Shown here piece by piece: positions 1-9,850 of a DNA stretch of 64,000 nucleotides. Each line of letters opens with the position of its first letter. Position 1 is the stretch's first letter. Under the pieces are notes generated by a model. That model searched no databases, was not told where the DNA came from, and saw nothing but the letters and a program-made list of their open reading frames with translations. Position numbers and translations under genes: made by a program. The DNA comes from Leptodactylus fallax (Eukaryota; Chordata; Amphibia; Anura; Leptodactylidae). The stretch is from assembly GCA_947044405.1 (NCBI GenBank), contig CAMRHE010000197.1, positions 2,356,001 through 2,420,000 of the forward strand. The letters run 5' to 3'.

Positions 1-480
1 ACAAAACCCCTGCAACACTGCAACCACTGCCTATACATTAGTGACAACCAATCAATTATGGAGGTGTAATGCTGGCATAGCCTCATACCCACATATTTAG
101 TGCACTACAAATTAATCAGACCATTCTGGACATTTGTTGAGGCCAAAAACTTACATCCAGTGTCACCTTTAATATCACAATCGACAAGGTGGTTCTTGGG
201 ATGCCTAGCAAAGAATACAAACTTTTTCCCACTAAACCTAACCAATCGCCTTATTAGCGCAGCCAAACTATTAATCCCTCTGAAAAGGCTTCAGATGTCA
301 CCTCCATCACAACAAGAGCAGATCAACAAAGCCAATGAGATCTGTAGATTTAAGAAATTTTTGAGTTGGACTGAGCATAACCACACTCTTTTTGTCATAG
401 TTTGGCAACCATGGCTCAATTTGTATGACCCCAGGAACCAAACTCTTGGCACAAACTGAACAAACCACATAAACTGTTTA
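1..480 (+). pseudogene. C-terminal end of a Tx1/L1-like LINE ORF2
   Basis: This is the tail of a LINE ORF2 protein that continues off the left edge. Around 58-106 there is a decayed zinc knuckle (RCNAG..SYPHI, then a stop, then C). It is followed by an open frame at 100-459 with AAKLLIPL, LQMSPPS and CRFKKFLSW. The same order (CWRC...SYLHIW..EC, then VAKLLIPL, LQTSPPS, ISRFEELMSW) occurs in the LINE near 33790-34170, so the two are relatives. A frame change and stops separate the knuckle from the tail, so the copy is dead. Downstream is an A-rich stretch at about 479-490. No catalytic domain lies inside the window. Confidence 0.75.
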
Positions 481-521
481 AAAAAAAATATATCTATTGA
501 CTTTTATGGGAGAGTGTTGAG

Positions 522-620
522 TAGAGATGGGCGAACCTCTCAAGATTGGTTTCAGGTCTAACAAGTTCAGTATGAACCATACCTTAAATTGGTTTAAAAC
601 ATAGTGTAGAACACTCTGAG
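522..620 (+). repeat. Truncated hAT-type MITE end
   Basis: The segment opens with TAGAGATGGGCGAACCTC, close to the terminal repeat TAGAGATGAGCGAA of the two complete hAT-like MITEs at 10935 and 50314. No matching right end or duplication is visible before the next repeat starts near 615, so it is a fragment. A similar end lies inverted at about 53487-53520. Confidence 0.5.
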
Positions 621-840
621 GCTAAGGCCCCATGTTACGGAAAAGCAGCTTTTTTTGTTGCAGATTTTGCTGTGGTTTTTTGAGCCAAAGCCAAGAACAG
701 CTACAAAAGTAATGGGAAATATTGGAAGTTGTTATACTTCTACCTTTTGCTCAATCCACTCCTGACTTTGGCTCAAAAAACCTCAGAAAAAACTCCAACA
801 AAATAAGCTGCGTTTCTGGAACATGGGGCCGTAGTCTGAG
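615..840. repeat. Palindromic MITE, family A
   Basis: The left half reads AGGCCCCATGTTACGG, then AGCAGC, a T-run and TTGCAGATTTTGCTG. The right half is its reverse complement (GAGCCAAAG.. against ..CTTTGGCTC, ending CATGGGGCC). A second, better preserved copy is at 63306-63522. It has no coding capacity. The motif CTGAGGCTAAGG occurs at both boundaries (615-627 and 835-847), where the next element begins. Confidence 0.7.
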
Positions 841-1105
841 GCTAAGGAGCCACGGACCTAGCCAAAATGTGCTGCGGAAAAAACCATGTCGGAAATGCAT
901 TGCGGTTTTTCCTGCAGTGCTTTTCAGAGAAGGTCCACAAAGTTTTCCTCCATGGACTTTCTGCTTCAATTATACCTATATGGAAAATGCCAGTGTTTCC
1001 GTAGGTATAATTGACATGCTGCGATTTACAAAAACACTATGATTTCTGAAATCGCAACATGACCGCTGCGGATATTTTTCTGCAATGTGTGGATGGGATT
1101 AGCCA
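835..1105. repeat. Palindromic MITE, family B, abutting family A
   Basis: GC-richer repeat containing TGCGGTTTTTCCTGCAG, CAATTATACCTATATGG, GTAGGTATAATTGACATG and GCTGCGATTT. The inverted version of the same sequence is at 63523-63785, again directly next to a family A copy. It has internal dyad symmetry and no coding capacity. Confidence 0.6.
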
Positions 1106-1970
1106 TTCACTTTACAGGTACTGTAAAAAAATTGTGACATTTACGCTACGTGGACTGAGTGGTGGGAGCCACTAGGCAGCTGTGGCAACATGTGTAGCAG
1201 TGCAACAGGGACTAATATGATGGACCAGGTCACAGGACATGTCTTGCTGAGTGGTGACAGTGGTGGTAGGCACTAGGTAGCTGTGGCAGGAGTAGCAGCC
1301 AGCATCTGCAGCAGTACAGTAAATGGAAGATGATTATAAAGGGAAAGTTGCCTGGCCTGGCAGCTTAAAAAGCTAGAATATCTTTTGAAATTCTATGACC
1401 CTGAGAACAACACTTAGAAGGCAGAAAGAAACCTGGCTGATCTTGCCGGTTAACCCTGTATGTGAGCAAATGCCACATCAACATTGTATTGACAGAGTGA
1501 CAATTGACCTTGCCTGGCCTAGAGTACCTGGCCTGGCTGCAAGCTGAAAAAGCTGGACTAGATTCCAAAATTAAATATTGTGTCTGTGTTTTGCTGAATA
1601 CACCTGTGAGATGATGTCAGTACTAAAAAGCATCAGGCCTTACTGTGTTTCTAGAATGTGGCCTCTGACACTCAAAACATTGATCCAGTGCGTTATTACT
1701 GATGTATTGGCTAATGTATTGTCCCTTGCCCATTACTGTTGCTCCACGTATTGAGGGTGACGTGTACCTTTCCCCACATGGACATTTACAAGGAGATGCC
1801 CACATGGTCATCTTTCCTCGAGAAATAATGACGGCTAGTTATTCTCCTTGGAGACTGTGCGCTGCCATCAGTGGATTCCACTAAGTGGCACGGCAGTGAC
1901 TGCACCATCAGTCACTTGACCAGGGGGAGTTAAACTTGCAGACCAGCTGGGTGACTGGTGCAGAATTCGT
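1106..1970. other. Non-coding, with imperfect internal direct repeats
   Basis: No gene is recognised. At about 1155-1215 and 1250-1315 there are related GTGGTGG..GCCACTAGG..AGCTGTGGCA segments. At about 1350-1385 and 1523-1562 there are related CCTGGCCTGG..AGCT.AAAAAGCT segments. These look like old local duplications. Short open frames here lack family motifs. Confidence 0.4.
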
Positions 1971-2500
1971 GGAGGAGGAGAAGACCATGGCTAATTACCT
2001 GTTTGCAGATCTTGCACCTTGCCATCGATTTGACATTTGCTAATGTGCAAAAAAATTCCCATACAGGAGATGACTGCATGTAGCTGCTGCTGTCAAAACC
2101 AAAAACGTGTCTGCCAGTGTCACCACCACCAGAGCTTGCCTCATATGTACCCCAGACACTTCTTTTGGATGTTGGGGCTGTACGTCGGGTGGAACTATTG
2201 CAGCTGCCATCACCCTCTTCCTGTGTCACCTTGACCAGGTCTTATCTGTAATAGAATCATCATCGGATTCTGTATCACCTTTCTCACTTTCTTGTGACTC
2301 ATCATAGCAATGGGATTCCTGCATACCCTCACAATTCCTAAAAGATTTCCCCCTAGTGCCCTTACCAGCACTGCCATTAGAAGCACACCCCCTGCCACTA
2401 CTATTTTCTATTTTCACCAACACTCTTGTCTTCTACCTCTACCTCCTCTACATCAAAAAAACACTGGTAGTTCTCATCCAACTCATCAAAAAGAGGAGGA
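1971..2500 (-). pseudogene. BED zinc-finger, hAT/ZBED-like transposase N-terminal remnant
   Basis: On the minus strand, the frame ending near 1971 reads SPVWEFF followed about 15 residues later by CKICKQVISHG. This matches the start of a BED finger (aromatic VW.FF, then C-x2-C) as found in hAT transposases and ZBED proteins. The expected H-x3-5-H/C half is degraded into HEFCTSH. Upstream, to about 2500, broken frames are rich in acidic residues (FDELDENYQCFFDVEEVE and DTESDDDSITD), as is common ahead of BED fingers. At least one frameshift near 2226 separates these blocks, and no catalytic core follows. I read it as a decayed transposon, not a host ZBED gene. Confidence 0.5.
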
Positions 2501-2570
2501 AGAAGAGGAAGTCTTAGGCTATGATGAATATCTGTCTCAGTAGATTCCAAATGACTATTAGAGAATGGGA

Positions 2571-2576
2571 TCTATC

Positions 2577-2615
<39 letters not shown>

Positions 2616-2640
2616 CTCTCTCTCTCTCTATATATATATC
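2571..2640. repeat. (TCTA)n/(TC)n/(TA)n compound microsatellite
   Basis: About ten TCTA units pass into CT dinucleotides and then TA dinucleotides. A diverged inverted TAGATAG.. piece follows to about 2690, so the tract can fold on itself. Confidence 0.9.
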
Positions 2641-2899
2641 TATAAATATAGATAGAAATTTCTATCTAGCTACTGTATATAAATAGAAAAATTTTAGGTA
2701 ACTTTTAGGAGAGGGTCTTCTTTTCTATCTCTCTTTTTTTCTGGTTACATTTTTTTACATATATATATATGTGTTGCATCATAACATATACCCCACTTTT
2801 TCGATAAAGATTCCATAAATTAAGTTTTTATACCTGTGTAAAAACACAACACATACACAAAATGTACCAAAGCTCCCAAACATCCCATTCATCCCAAAG

Positions 2900-3190
2900 A
2901 AGATATTTAGCAGAAGAGGCATATGCCTTTCTAGCATCTGACACTGATACGGCCAGGGAGGGAGAAGAGGAAAATGCCCCATTTCTCTATTTTTCCTCTT
3001 CCTCCTCCTCCTCCTCATCCAGTGATGAGTGACCCCAAAAAAGGTCACAGTCTGTTCCAAAAGGGGAATAAGGAAACGCACAATTTATCAATGGGACACC
3101 TGCCCCAAAAAACTGGCCTGTGCATGAAGGATTACTTCAGACTGTACCACACGTACACAGATTATTATTTTTTTAATTTATTTTCCATGG
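2900..3190 (+). pseudogene. piggyBac-like transposase N-terminal remnant
   Basis: The plus strand at about 2904-3030 reads RYLAEEAYAFLASDTDTA, then an acidic stretch and a run of ten serines ending SSDE. This is the usual start of piggyBac/PGBD transposases (SAEEA..F..SD, acidic tract, Ser-rich tract). After a stop and frame change, about 3150-3190 reads YTDYYFFNLFS, which resembles the piggyBac motif TDYF.LFF. The DDD catalytic core is absent; sequence of the 350-bp-unit array begins about 75 bases later. Low copy quality makes this a tentative family call. Confidence 0.45.
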
Positions 3191-3264
3191 TATATCACCT
3201 CTGTGATGTATTGTGCACAGATTTACCTTTCAACCTCTGTTGTCCAAAAATTTCTGGAAATTAA

Positions 3265-4632
3265 ATTAACCTGTGGGGTCTAAATGTTGACTATACCCCT
3301 TGATAAGTTTCTTAAGGTCATTATTTGGGGGTTTTCACTGTTCTGGTTCTTCAGGGGCCCTACAAATGGAACATGGTTCCTGAAAACTATTTATGGGTAT
3401 TCTGCCCCAGAAATAGCATTCTATCCCTTTTTGAGTCTCGCTATGTGCCCATACATCAGCTCACATCCATATGTGGGACATTTGCGTAGTTGGGAGAAAT
3501 TACTTAGCAAATTGGGAGTGCATTTTTTACTTTAAACCCTTGTGGAAATGAAAGAAATAGGGTTAAAGCAACATTTTATTTGAAAATGTCATGTTCCAAA
3601 TTTACTTCTCAATTCTGTGAATCAGCTGTGGGGTCCAAATGCTCACTATACCCCTTAATAAATTTCTTGAGGGGTCTAGTTTACAAAATGAGGTCATATG
3701 TTGGGAATTTTCATTGTTCTGACACCTTGGGGGCTCTGCAAATGAGACACGGTTCCTGAAAACTATTACAACCAATTCTGCTCTCCAAAAATTGTTCTAT
3801 CCCAATGTGTGCCCATACATCAGTTTACATCCAGATGTGGGATATTTCTGTAGTTGGGAGAAAATTCTTAACAAATTGTTAGGTGCATTTTCTCTTTTAC
3901 CCCCTGTGGTAATGCAAAAATTGGGGTTAAAGTAACATATTATAGAAAAAAATGTTGCTTTCCATTTTCCCGCCCCCATTCTGCGTAAAACTTGTAGGGT
4001 CAAAGTACTCACTATACACCTTGATAAATTTCTTGAGGGGTCTAGTTTACAAAATGGGGTCATATCTTTGGAGTTTTCATTGTTCTATCTCCTTGGGGGC
4101 TTTGCAAATGAGACACGGTTCTTGAAAAATATTACAATCAATTCTGCCCTCCAAAAACTGCTCTATCCCAATGTATGCCCATACATCAGTGTACAACCAC
4201 ATGTGGGGTATTTCTGTAGTTGGGAGAAAATTCTTAACAAACTGTGGGGTGCATTTTCTCGTTTAACCCCTTGTGGTAATGCAGAAATTAGGGTTAAAGC
4301 AACATTTTATAGAAAAAAATGTCGCTTTCCATTATCCAATTCTGCCTAACTTCCCCATTGTGGGACTATTAAAGGACTATTATTATTAACAACTGTAGCG
4401 TCAAAGTACTCACCATACTACTTGATAAATTACTTGAGGGGTCTAGTTTACAAAATGGGGTCACATTTTGGGGGTTTCTACTGTTTTAGAACCTTGGGGG
4501 CACAGCAAATGGGACATAGGTGCCTGAAAACTATTCTAGCAAAATATGGCCTCCATAAGCCAATTAAAGCTCTTTCCGTTCCGAGCGCTGCCATGCACCC
4601 ATACATCAGTGTACCAGCATATATTGGAATAA
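3265..4632 (+). repeat. Left arm of the inverted array: about four 350-390 bp units
   Basis: The phrase GGGTC(T/C)AAATG.TCACTATACCCC recurs near 3275, 3632, 3993 and 4392. Each is followed by TTGAGGGGTCTAGTTTACAAAATGGGGTCA, then GCAAATG.GACA, CCATACATCAG and GTGGGATATTTCTG.AGTTGGGAG. Divergence between units is substantial. An open frame recurs in the units (MLTIPLDKF...FRG..N.T.FLKTI...CPYIS..P..GH...WEK..). The last unit is cut at 4632 by an inserted element and continues at 10139 in register (..CATATA / TATATGGGGTATT..). Confidence 0.8.
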
Positions 4633-4836
4633 ACCAGGAAAAAAAAATGGGAGTGGCACTCACAATAAACAACTACATCAAGTAAATGACACTATCAAAA
4701 TTTATTTAGACATCATTAAAATCCATACTAACAACAACACAAAAGAAAGCTACAAACAGTAAAAAATTGGTATCAGAGACTATAGCAGAAGCCATTTTAT
4801 TGACTATAATCGTTGATTATGATGTTAATCTGTTTT

Positions 4837-4970
4837 CCTTTAGTCCTAACAGCAGCACAATATGGGGTATTCCTGCTCCTGTATGTTGGTAGGACAGGTG
4901 GAACGTTTAATTAACATAAATTATGCATGACTACGCTACCCTATAAGAGGACAAAGGGACCTCCCCCACT
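4837..4970. repeat. DIRS left inverted terminal repeat
   Basis: Runs from CCTTTAGTCCTAACAGCAGC through GGTATTCCTGCTCCTG and CATAAATTATGCATGACTAC to CCTCCCCCACT. It pairs with 9714-9850 read in reverse complement. The element's outermost left bases (4808-4836) are complementary to the first half of the internal region at 5018-5067. Confidence 0.88.
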
Positions 4971-5017
4971 TGTGTAAGTTATAAAGTAAAAATTTCTAAG
5001 TTTAGGGAGGGAAGCTT

Positions 5018-5100
5018 GTGCTGCTGTTAGGACTAAGGGAAAACAGATTAACATCATAATCAACGATTCCCTTACATCCTACAGCAGCACAATATGGGGA
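5018..5100. repeat. DIRS internal complementary region
   Basis: The first part (5018-5067, ending ATCATAATCAACGATT) is the reverse complement of the element's left end from 4808. The second part (5066-5100, TTCCCTTACATCCTACAGCA onward) is the reverse complement of the right end up to 9850. This junction copy is the template proposed in DIRS1-like elements for making a circular intermediate. Confidence 0.88.
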
Positions 5101-6160
5101 TATAGCAAGTAATTCCCTAAGGGAGGGTTTCCCTGCTCTATAACACCTAGGACTGACTGTCCAAAGGCAGTCGCCACAGAACTCCGAACATCTAGACGAT
5201 GATGTTTTACAAAGGTTAGGTGAGATGACCAAGAAGCAGCTGCACAGGTCTGATCCAGCGGTAAGGTCCGGTTCTCAGCCCAATAGGTTGATACAGCTCT
5301 GGTTGAATGGACTGTACAAAATTCATGTGGAGCTAACCCCTGAGCAAAAAAAAGAGATCTCGATTGCCTCCTTGATCCACCTAGACAAGGTAGGTTTAGA
5401 AGCCCTAAGACCATTGTCTCTACCATACATGCTGACAAGGAGATTCTCGGCTCTCCTAAAGGAACGTGTACGCAAGAGGCAAATCTTGAGACATCCCACA
5501 ACAACTAGTGTTTGAAGGTTTTTTTTCTCCTCTTCAGAGGAAGGGGCTGGAAAAAACACGGGTAAAGACTAATTGGTTAATATTGGCACGGGAAGGCACC
5601 TTAGGGTTAAATCCAAGAAGAAACCTAAGTTGGACCCTATCCGCAAAAAATGATATATAAGGTTCCTTGGAAGAAAAAGCATGGAGCATACTCACCCTTT
5701 TGGCTGAAGTGATGGCTAATAGAAAGGTGGTTTTAAAGGCAAGAAATTTAAGATCTACATCCTCCAAAGGTTCAAAAAGGAGGACCACAAAGACCTGAAA
5801 GAACAGTCGAGAGATCCCACTGGGGAACCGGAGCTGAGACTACCGGTCTAAGTCTGGTAGCGCCCTTAAGGAACCCAGCAATAAGGGAATCCAGGGACAA
5901 TTGTCTGCCTAAACAGGCAGATAAGACTGAAACCTGTACCCTCAGTGTAGCAGGAGAAAGGCCTGTATCCAAGCCGCTTTGAAAAAAGTCCCAATTTCTG
6001 CCGTAGTAGGGTTTGAACTATCAGCTCCTCTTCTGGAGCACCACTGCTTGAAGATGTTACCTATCCTATGGTAGCTTTTCTTGGTAGACTCTGGTCTGGC
6101 ACAGGAAAGGGTCTTCAAGACGGCTTCTGACAGTCCACTAAATCTCCGTAGGGACTGGTC
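5079..6160 (-). pseudogene. DIRS tyrosine recombinase, broken, catalytic Tyr replaced by His
   Basis: The minus strand carries a recombinase in several frames. The N-terminal core-binding part is at about 6150-5950 (LSCARPESTKKSYHRIGNIF..WC). It is followed by SPATLRVQVSVLSA, then the first catalytic Arg region TTFLLAITSAKRVSML near 5730. The C-terminal box PHEFCTVHSTRAVS (the H-x2-R motif) lies near 5340. The last box reads SSHLTFVKHHRLDV near 5210, where related enzymes have a tyrosine in place of the second H (HYRLDV). The change is one base (TAT to CAT). At least three frameshifts lie between these blocks. In DIRS elements this enzyme integrates the circular cDNA; this copy cannot. Confidence 0.85.
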
Positions 6161-6269
6161 AACCTCCAGGCAGTCAAGTTGAATCTCCTCAGATCCTGGT
6201 GCTTCTGAGTTCCTTGGGAAACCAGGTTCTGGGTGGGGAGAAGCCTCCAATATGTCCCTCGACTCATGT

Positions 6270-7785
6270 ACATGAGCTGGGCAAACCAAGTCCTTTTTTG
6301 GCCAGAATGGTATGATGGCTATCACAGAGACTTGGTCCTGTCTGACTTTCATCAATACTTTTGGTATCATGGAAAGTGGAGGGAAGATGTATGCCAGCCT
6401 GAACCTCCAAGGGATGGACAGGGCATCCACTGCCAAGGGATAGTCGTCCTGATACAGAGAGTAGAACGTCTCTACCTTGGTGTTGAGTCTGGTCGCCATG
6501 AGGTCTATTTCTGGGAGAACCCACTTCAGGGTAATCTGATGGAATACATCTGGATTGAGAGACCATTCTCCTGATACGACAAGACCCCGACTCAACTGAT
6601 CCGCTACTATGTTCAGGGAACCTTTGTTGTGAACTGCGGATAAGTGGGTCAGATTTTCCTCTGCTCAGGTAAAAATCAGATCGGTTTATCTGAGGAGAGA
6701 CAATGATCTGGTGCCTCCCTGTCTGTTCAGGTACATTACGGTCATCATGCTGTCTGACCGAACCTTGACCGCTCTCCCTCTGAGGAGAGGAGAAAAATGA
6801 AGTAGTGCCAGGTACACGGCTCTGAGCTCCTTCCAATGGGAAGAGGTCTTTTCTTCTAGACTGCTACAAACTACTTGTTCGGTCTTCTCGTACAGGTGGG
6901 CTCCCCATCCCGAGAGGGATGCATCGGTAGTCAGCAGGGTCCAACGAGGTTGGACCGTTGAAATTCCGTCTTTCAGGTGTATCCACCATCTGAGGGAAAG
7001 ACGGGTATTGGGAGATAGCTTGATGTTCTTGTCGAGACCGAGAGGAGTATGGTTCCAGGCTTTTAGTACATCCATCTGGAGAGGACGCAAATGCCATAAA
7101 GCCCAAGGGACTGCAATGGTTAAGGATGACATCAGGCCTAGGCCTCTCATGGATGTTCTGATGGATACCAGGCGTATCCTGAAGAGAAACCAGACCGCTT
7201 TGTTCAATCTTTCCTTGCAGGTGTTAAGGAAATCTCCATGCGGTCTGAGTCCAACTTCCTGCGGGTAGAGGGAACTACTTCTGACTTCTCCCAATTTATT
7301 GGCCAACCCAAGCTCTGAAGAAGGGAACAGCTATCAGTAACTGCTGGAGCAAAACAGATTGGGCTTTTATTAGCCAGTCGTCCAGGTATGGCACTTCAAA
7401 AAGACCCTGAAGCCTGGGAGAGGCGGCTATAGGAGCCACAACTTTGGTGAAGGTATGAGGAGCTGAAGTGATGCCAAGGGCAGGGCTGCAAACTGAATAT
7501 GCTTCCTGTGCGGAGGATATATTGGGACATGCAGATAGGCATCCTTTTAGATCCAAGGTGACGAAAAACTTCGACCTGTTGAAAAAGGATGTAACGGATT
7601 TTACTGTCTCCATACGAAAATGTTTTTTCTTTATGAAGCGATTTAAATATCTTAAGTCTATAATCATTCTCCATCTGCCTGATGGTTCTGGCACCAGAAA
7701 AATGGGGAGACACCGAATCCTTCCTCCAAGGGGGGAACTCTTCCAAAGCCCCCTTGCGGATGTAATCATGAATGGAGCATTCCAA
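6270..7785 (-). pseudogene. DIRS reverse transcriptase and RNase H
   Basis: Minus-strand frames at 7769-7296 contain reverse transcriptase motifs: VPEPSGRWRMIIDLRYLN, a TLDLKG box, and the catalytic VPYLDDWL. The next frame (7306-6686) has RNase H motifs LLTTDASLSGWGAH, HWKELRAVYLAL and VRSDSMMTVMYLN. A third frame, to about 6270, carries the DIRS-typical segment EIDLMATRLNTKV..FYSL and AVDALSIPWRF. The catalytic pair LDD and the RNase H aspartates are present, but frame changes near 7300 and 6690 prevent a single polyprotein. Motif order matches Ty3/DIRS-type pol. Confidence 0.88.
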
Positions 7786-8321
7786 TATATCCTACTGAGC
7801 CGCAGGAAGGGATCGGGTTATGACGAATCGATCCTGAGGCGGCTGAAGAAACTCGATCGCATAACTTCGTTGAACAATCTGCAAGACCCAAGGGTCCTGA
7901 ATTTTTTTCCTGCCAGACAGTGTAAAAGTGAAGAAAACCGACCTCCGACAGGAGTCTTGGCCACAGGAAGAAGGCAGCCAATGTCAAGCTAGGCTTCTTT
8001 TTGTCCTCATCCTTGGGGAACCTTCGTCCAGAACCCCTAGGCTGATCTCTAGGACTTCTCTGGAACTGAGGTCTGGTTTGAGGCTGGTAACCTCTACCCA
8101 GCCGGAAGGTCTTGACCTGCCTCTAAAGGCCTGAGGCAGAGTCTTACCCTTTTAAGGTCTTCCATAATCTTATCCAGGCTTCTGCCAAAGCTTACCTGGC
8201 TCAAAGGGTAGAGAACAAAGGTTGAACTTGGAGGCATTATCTGCTCTCCAGGGTTTTAACCATAGCGGCCTTCTAGCTGCCATAGAAAGGGCCAAAGATT
8301 TGGCCACAGCCTTAAATGATG

Positions 8322-8912
8322 TTAGGAGGCTTCGGCTAAATAATCTGCTGACAAGGAAACCACACTAAAAAGAGATAGGAGATCGTCTCTGGAGACTCCA
8401 GAGTCGATGTCAGCACGTAATTTGCTTGAGACTTCATTAGAGGCAATAGCCATGGAAGTCTGACTGGAGGCCAGAGAATAAACCTTCCTAAAGGTACTCT
8501 CTATGTGTCTATCCATGGGGTCCTGGAGGTTAGACCCATCATCCACTGGGACCACCATACGACGGGACAACTTGGCCACTTTAGGTGGGAGGCCCCACCA
8601 ATCCTGCTGAGCCTCTGGAAAAGAGAACAAGGTTCTAAATCTTTTGGAATATATGGGAGCTCTCTCCGGATGATTCATTTCCGCAAGCATGAGTCTTTCC
8701 AGTAACTCGTCCACTTGGAAGGCCCTAGGCCCCCTAGAGGTGAAACAGGAGACTTCCCCATCAACATCATGGTCCCTTGCCCAGATGGACTTCAGAAGCC
8801 TATTTATCTTCTCAGGATGAAAGAGAGGTCTGGTAGAATCTTCCAAGGACTCATCAGATGAAAGCATTTTGTCAATCACCTGAAAATCTTCAATAGCTTC
8901 ACAGTGTGTCAC
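8322..8912 (-). pseudogene. DIRS GAG-like ORF1 fragment
   Basis: A 196-residue open frame upstream of the reverse transcriptase on the transcribed strand. It contains DPMDRHIESTFRKVYSLASS, the DP.DR..E..L.K.. pattern common in the first ORF of DIRS elements, and RFRTLFSFPEAQQDWWGLPP. Between 8320 and 7990 the continuation is scattered over frames. It probably packages the element's RNA. The identification rests on position and on this one motif. Confidence 0.65.
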
Positions 8913-8938
8913 ACTGCATACAAACTAGATCCCCTTTT

Positions 8939-9030
8939 TTCAAACTCCTTGTAGGATTTGAACCCAGGACTCTAGTACTGCAAGGCTGCAATGATAACCA
9001 CTAAGCCACTGTGCTGCCCAGAGCTGCTGC
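8939..9030 (-). repeat. tRNA-derived SINE fragment inside the DIRS leader
   Basis: On the minus strand: GGGCAGCACAGTGGCTTAGT, then GTTATCATTGCAGCC and CCTGGGTTCAAATCCTAC, ending AAGGAGTTTG followed by an A-run. A-box-like and B-box-like (GGTTCAAATCC) promoter elements are visible. It matches the first 95 bases of the SINE at 22531. It interrupts the region between the DIRS right terminus and GAG. Confidence 0.75.
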
Positions 9031-9390
9031 AGCAGCACGAACAGTAATCCAAGTGGAGTACTGAGGCCTTCCTCACTAAGAGACAAGCCATCTCCTACAC
9101 TGAGATGAAGGCTTCTATAGGAGGGGAGGAGGAATGAGCAACTAGTGTTCACAAAAAAACCTTCCCCCCACAAATTTTGCAAGGCTTAACTCCTTGTATA
9201 GAGAATTAAGCTAAAAATATACAGACCAATGCCAGAAAAGAGGCTCAACAAATATAAACTTGCAAAAGGAGGAAAACTATGCTGCAAAAAATCCGACCGA
9301 GAATTCAGTCCCCAGAAAACCGGAACTCAAACAAAGGTTCCGGAGGAACAAAGTGACTGACATCACTTCTGGCAGCCGCAGAGCTTGTAA

Positions 9391-9626
9391 TGTAAGTGAA
9401 ATGGTAATGGCTCACATCAAGGCCGCACAAGTGGCCTGCACTACAGGACTTTAAACATGCAGCATGCAACCACTGCTGTATGTACTACTGAAATCAACCT
9501 TTTCAAAGCAAAGGTTGCAAGCTTTGCTAGGCACAAAAAAAGGTAAGTGAAACAGCAATGCTCCACCTCAAGGCCGCACAAGTGGCCTGCATACCGGCCT
9601 TTGAACATGCAGCATGCAACTACAGG
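9391..9626. repeat. Two direct copies of an 85-base block in the DIRS leader
   Basis: GTAAGTGAAA..TCAAGGCCGCACAAGTGGCC..AACATGCAGCATGCAAC occurs at about 9392-9475 and 9543-9625, a period of 151 bases. Each copy contains two small dyads (GGCCGCACAAGTGGCC and CATGCAGCATG). It could be a leader duplication with structural or packaging roles; that is inference. Confidence 0.75.
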
Positions 9627-9713
9627 AAGTTAACAAACTTTAGGGGAAAAACAAAACATGGGAGGAAAAAAGACCTCCCTCTACCTGTCCCACACAGGAC
9701 AGAAAAAAACACG

Positions 9714-9850
9714 AGAGGGGGAGGTCCCTTTGCCCTTTTATAGGGTAGCGTAGTCATGCATAATTTATGTTAAGTAAAAAGTTCTGCCTGTCCTACCAAC
9801 ACACAGGAGCAGGAATACCCCATATTGTGCTGCTGTAGGACGTAAGGGAA
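9714..9850. repeat. DIRS right inverted terminal repeat
   Basis: Reads GAGGGGGAGGTCCCTTTGCC, then TAGGGTAGCGTAGTCATGCA, then AGGAGCAGGAATACCCCATA, ending GTAGGACGTAAGGGAA. It is the inverse of 4837-4970 with scattered mismatches. Transcription of the element is expected to begin in or near here and run leftward. Confidence 0.85.

Larger units (their letters stand above)
4808..9850 (-). mobile_element. DIRS-type tyrosine-recombinase retrotransposon, near full length, inactive
   Basis: About 5.04 kb transcribed leftward. It has inverted terminal repeats (4837-4970 and 9714-9850) and an internal region at 5018-5100 that combines the complements of both ends, the diagnostic DIRS1 arrangement. 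In transcription order it encodes a GAG-like protein, reverse transcriptase, RNase H, a conserved DIRS segment and a tyrosine recombinase. Frames are broken repeatedly, and the recombinase tyrosine is replaced. The element sits inside the Penelope-like fragment. No target duplication is evident, as expected for insertion by a recombinase. Confidence 0.9.

Noticed and set aside
1971..2500. A host ZBED gene
   Set aside because: Only half a BED finger is visible, with frame breaks and no splice structure; a transposon remnant is simpler.
3265..4632. Centromeric satellite
   Set aside because: Unit divergence is high, the copy number is low, and the array sits inside a terminal-repeat element.
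6233..6574. Plus-strand 113-residue frame inside the DIRS element
   Set aside because: It is antisense to the readable reverse transcriptase and recombinase frames; a shadow of real coding.
9391..9626. CRISPR-like direct repeats
   Set aside because: Only two copies inside a eukaryotic retrotransposon; no array.
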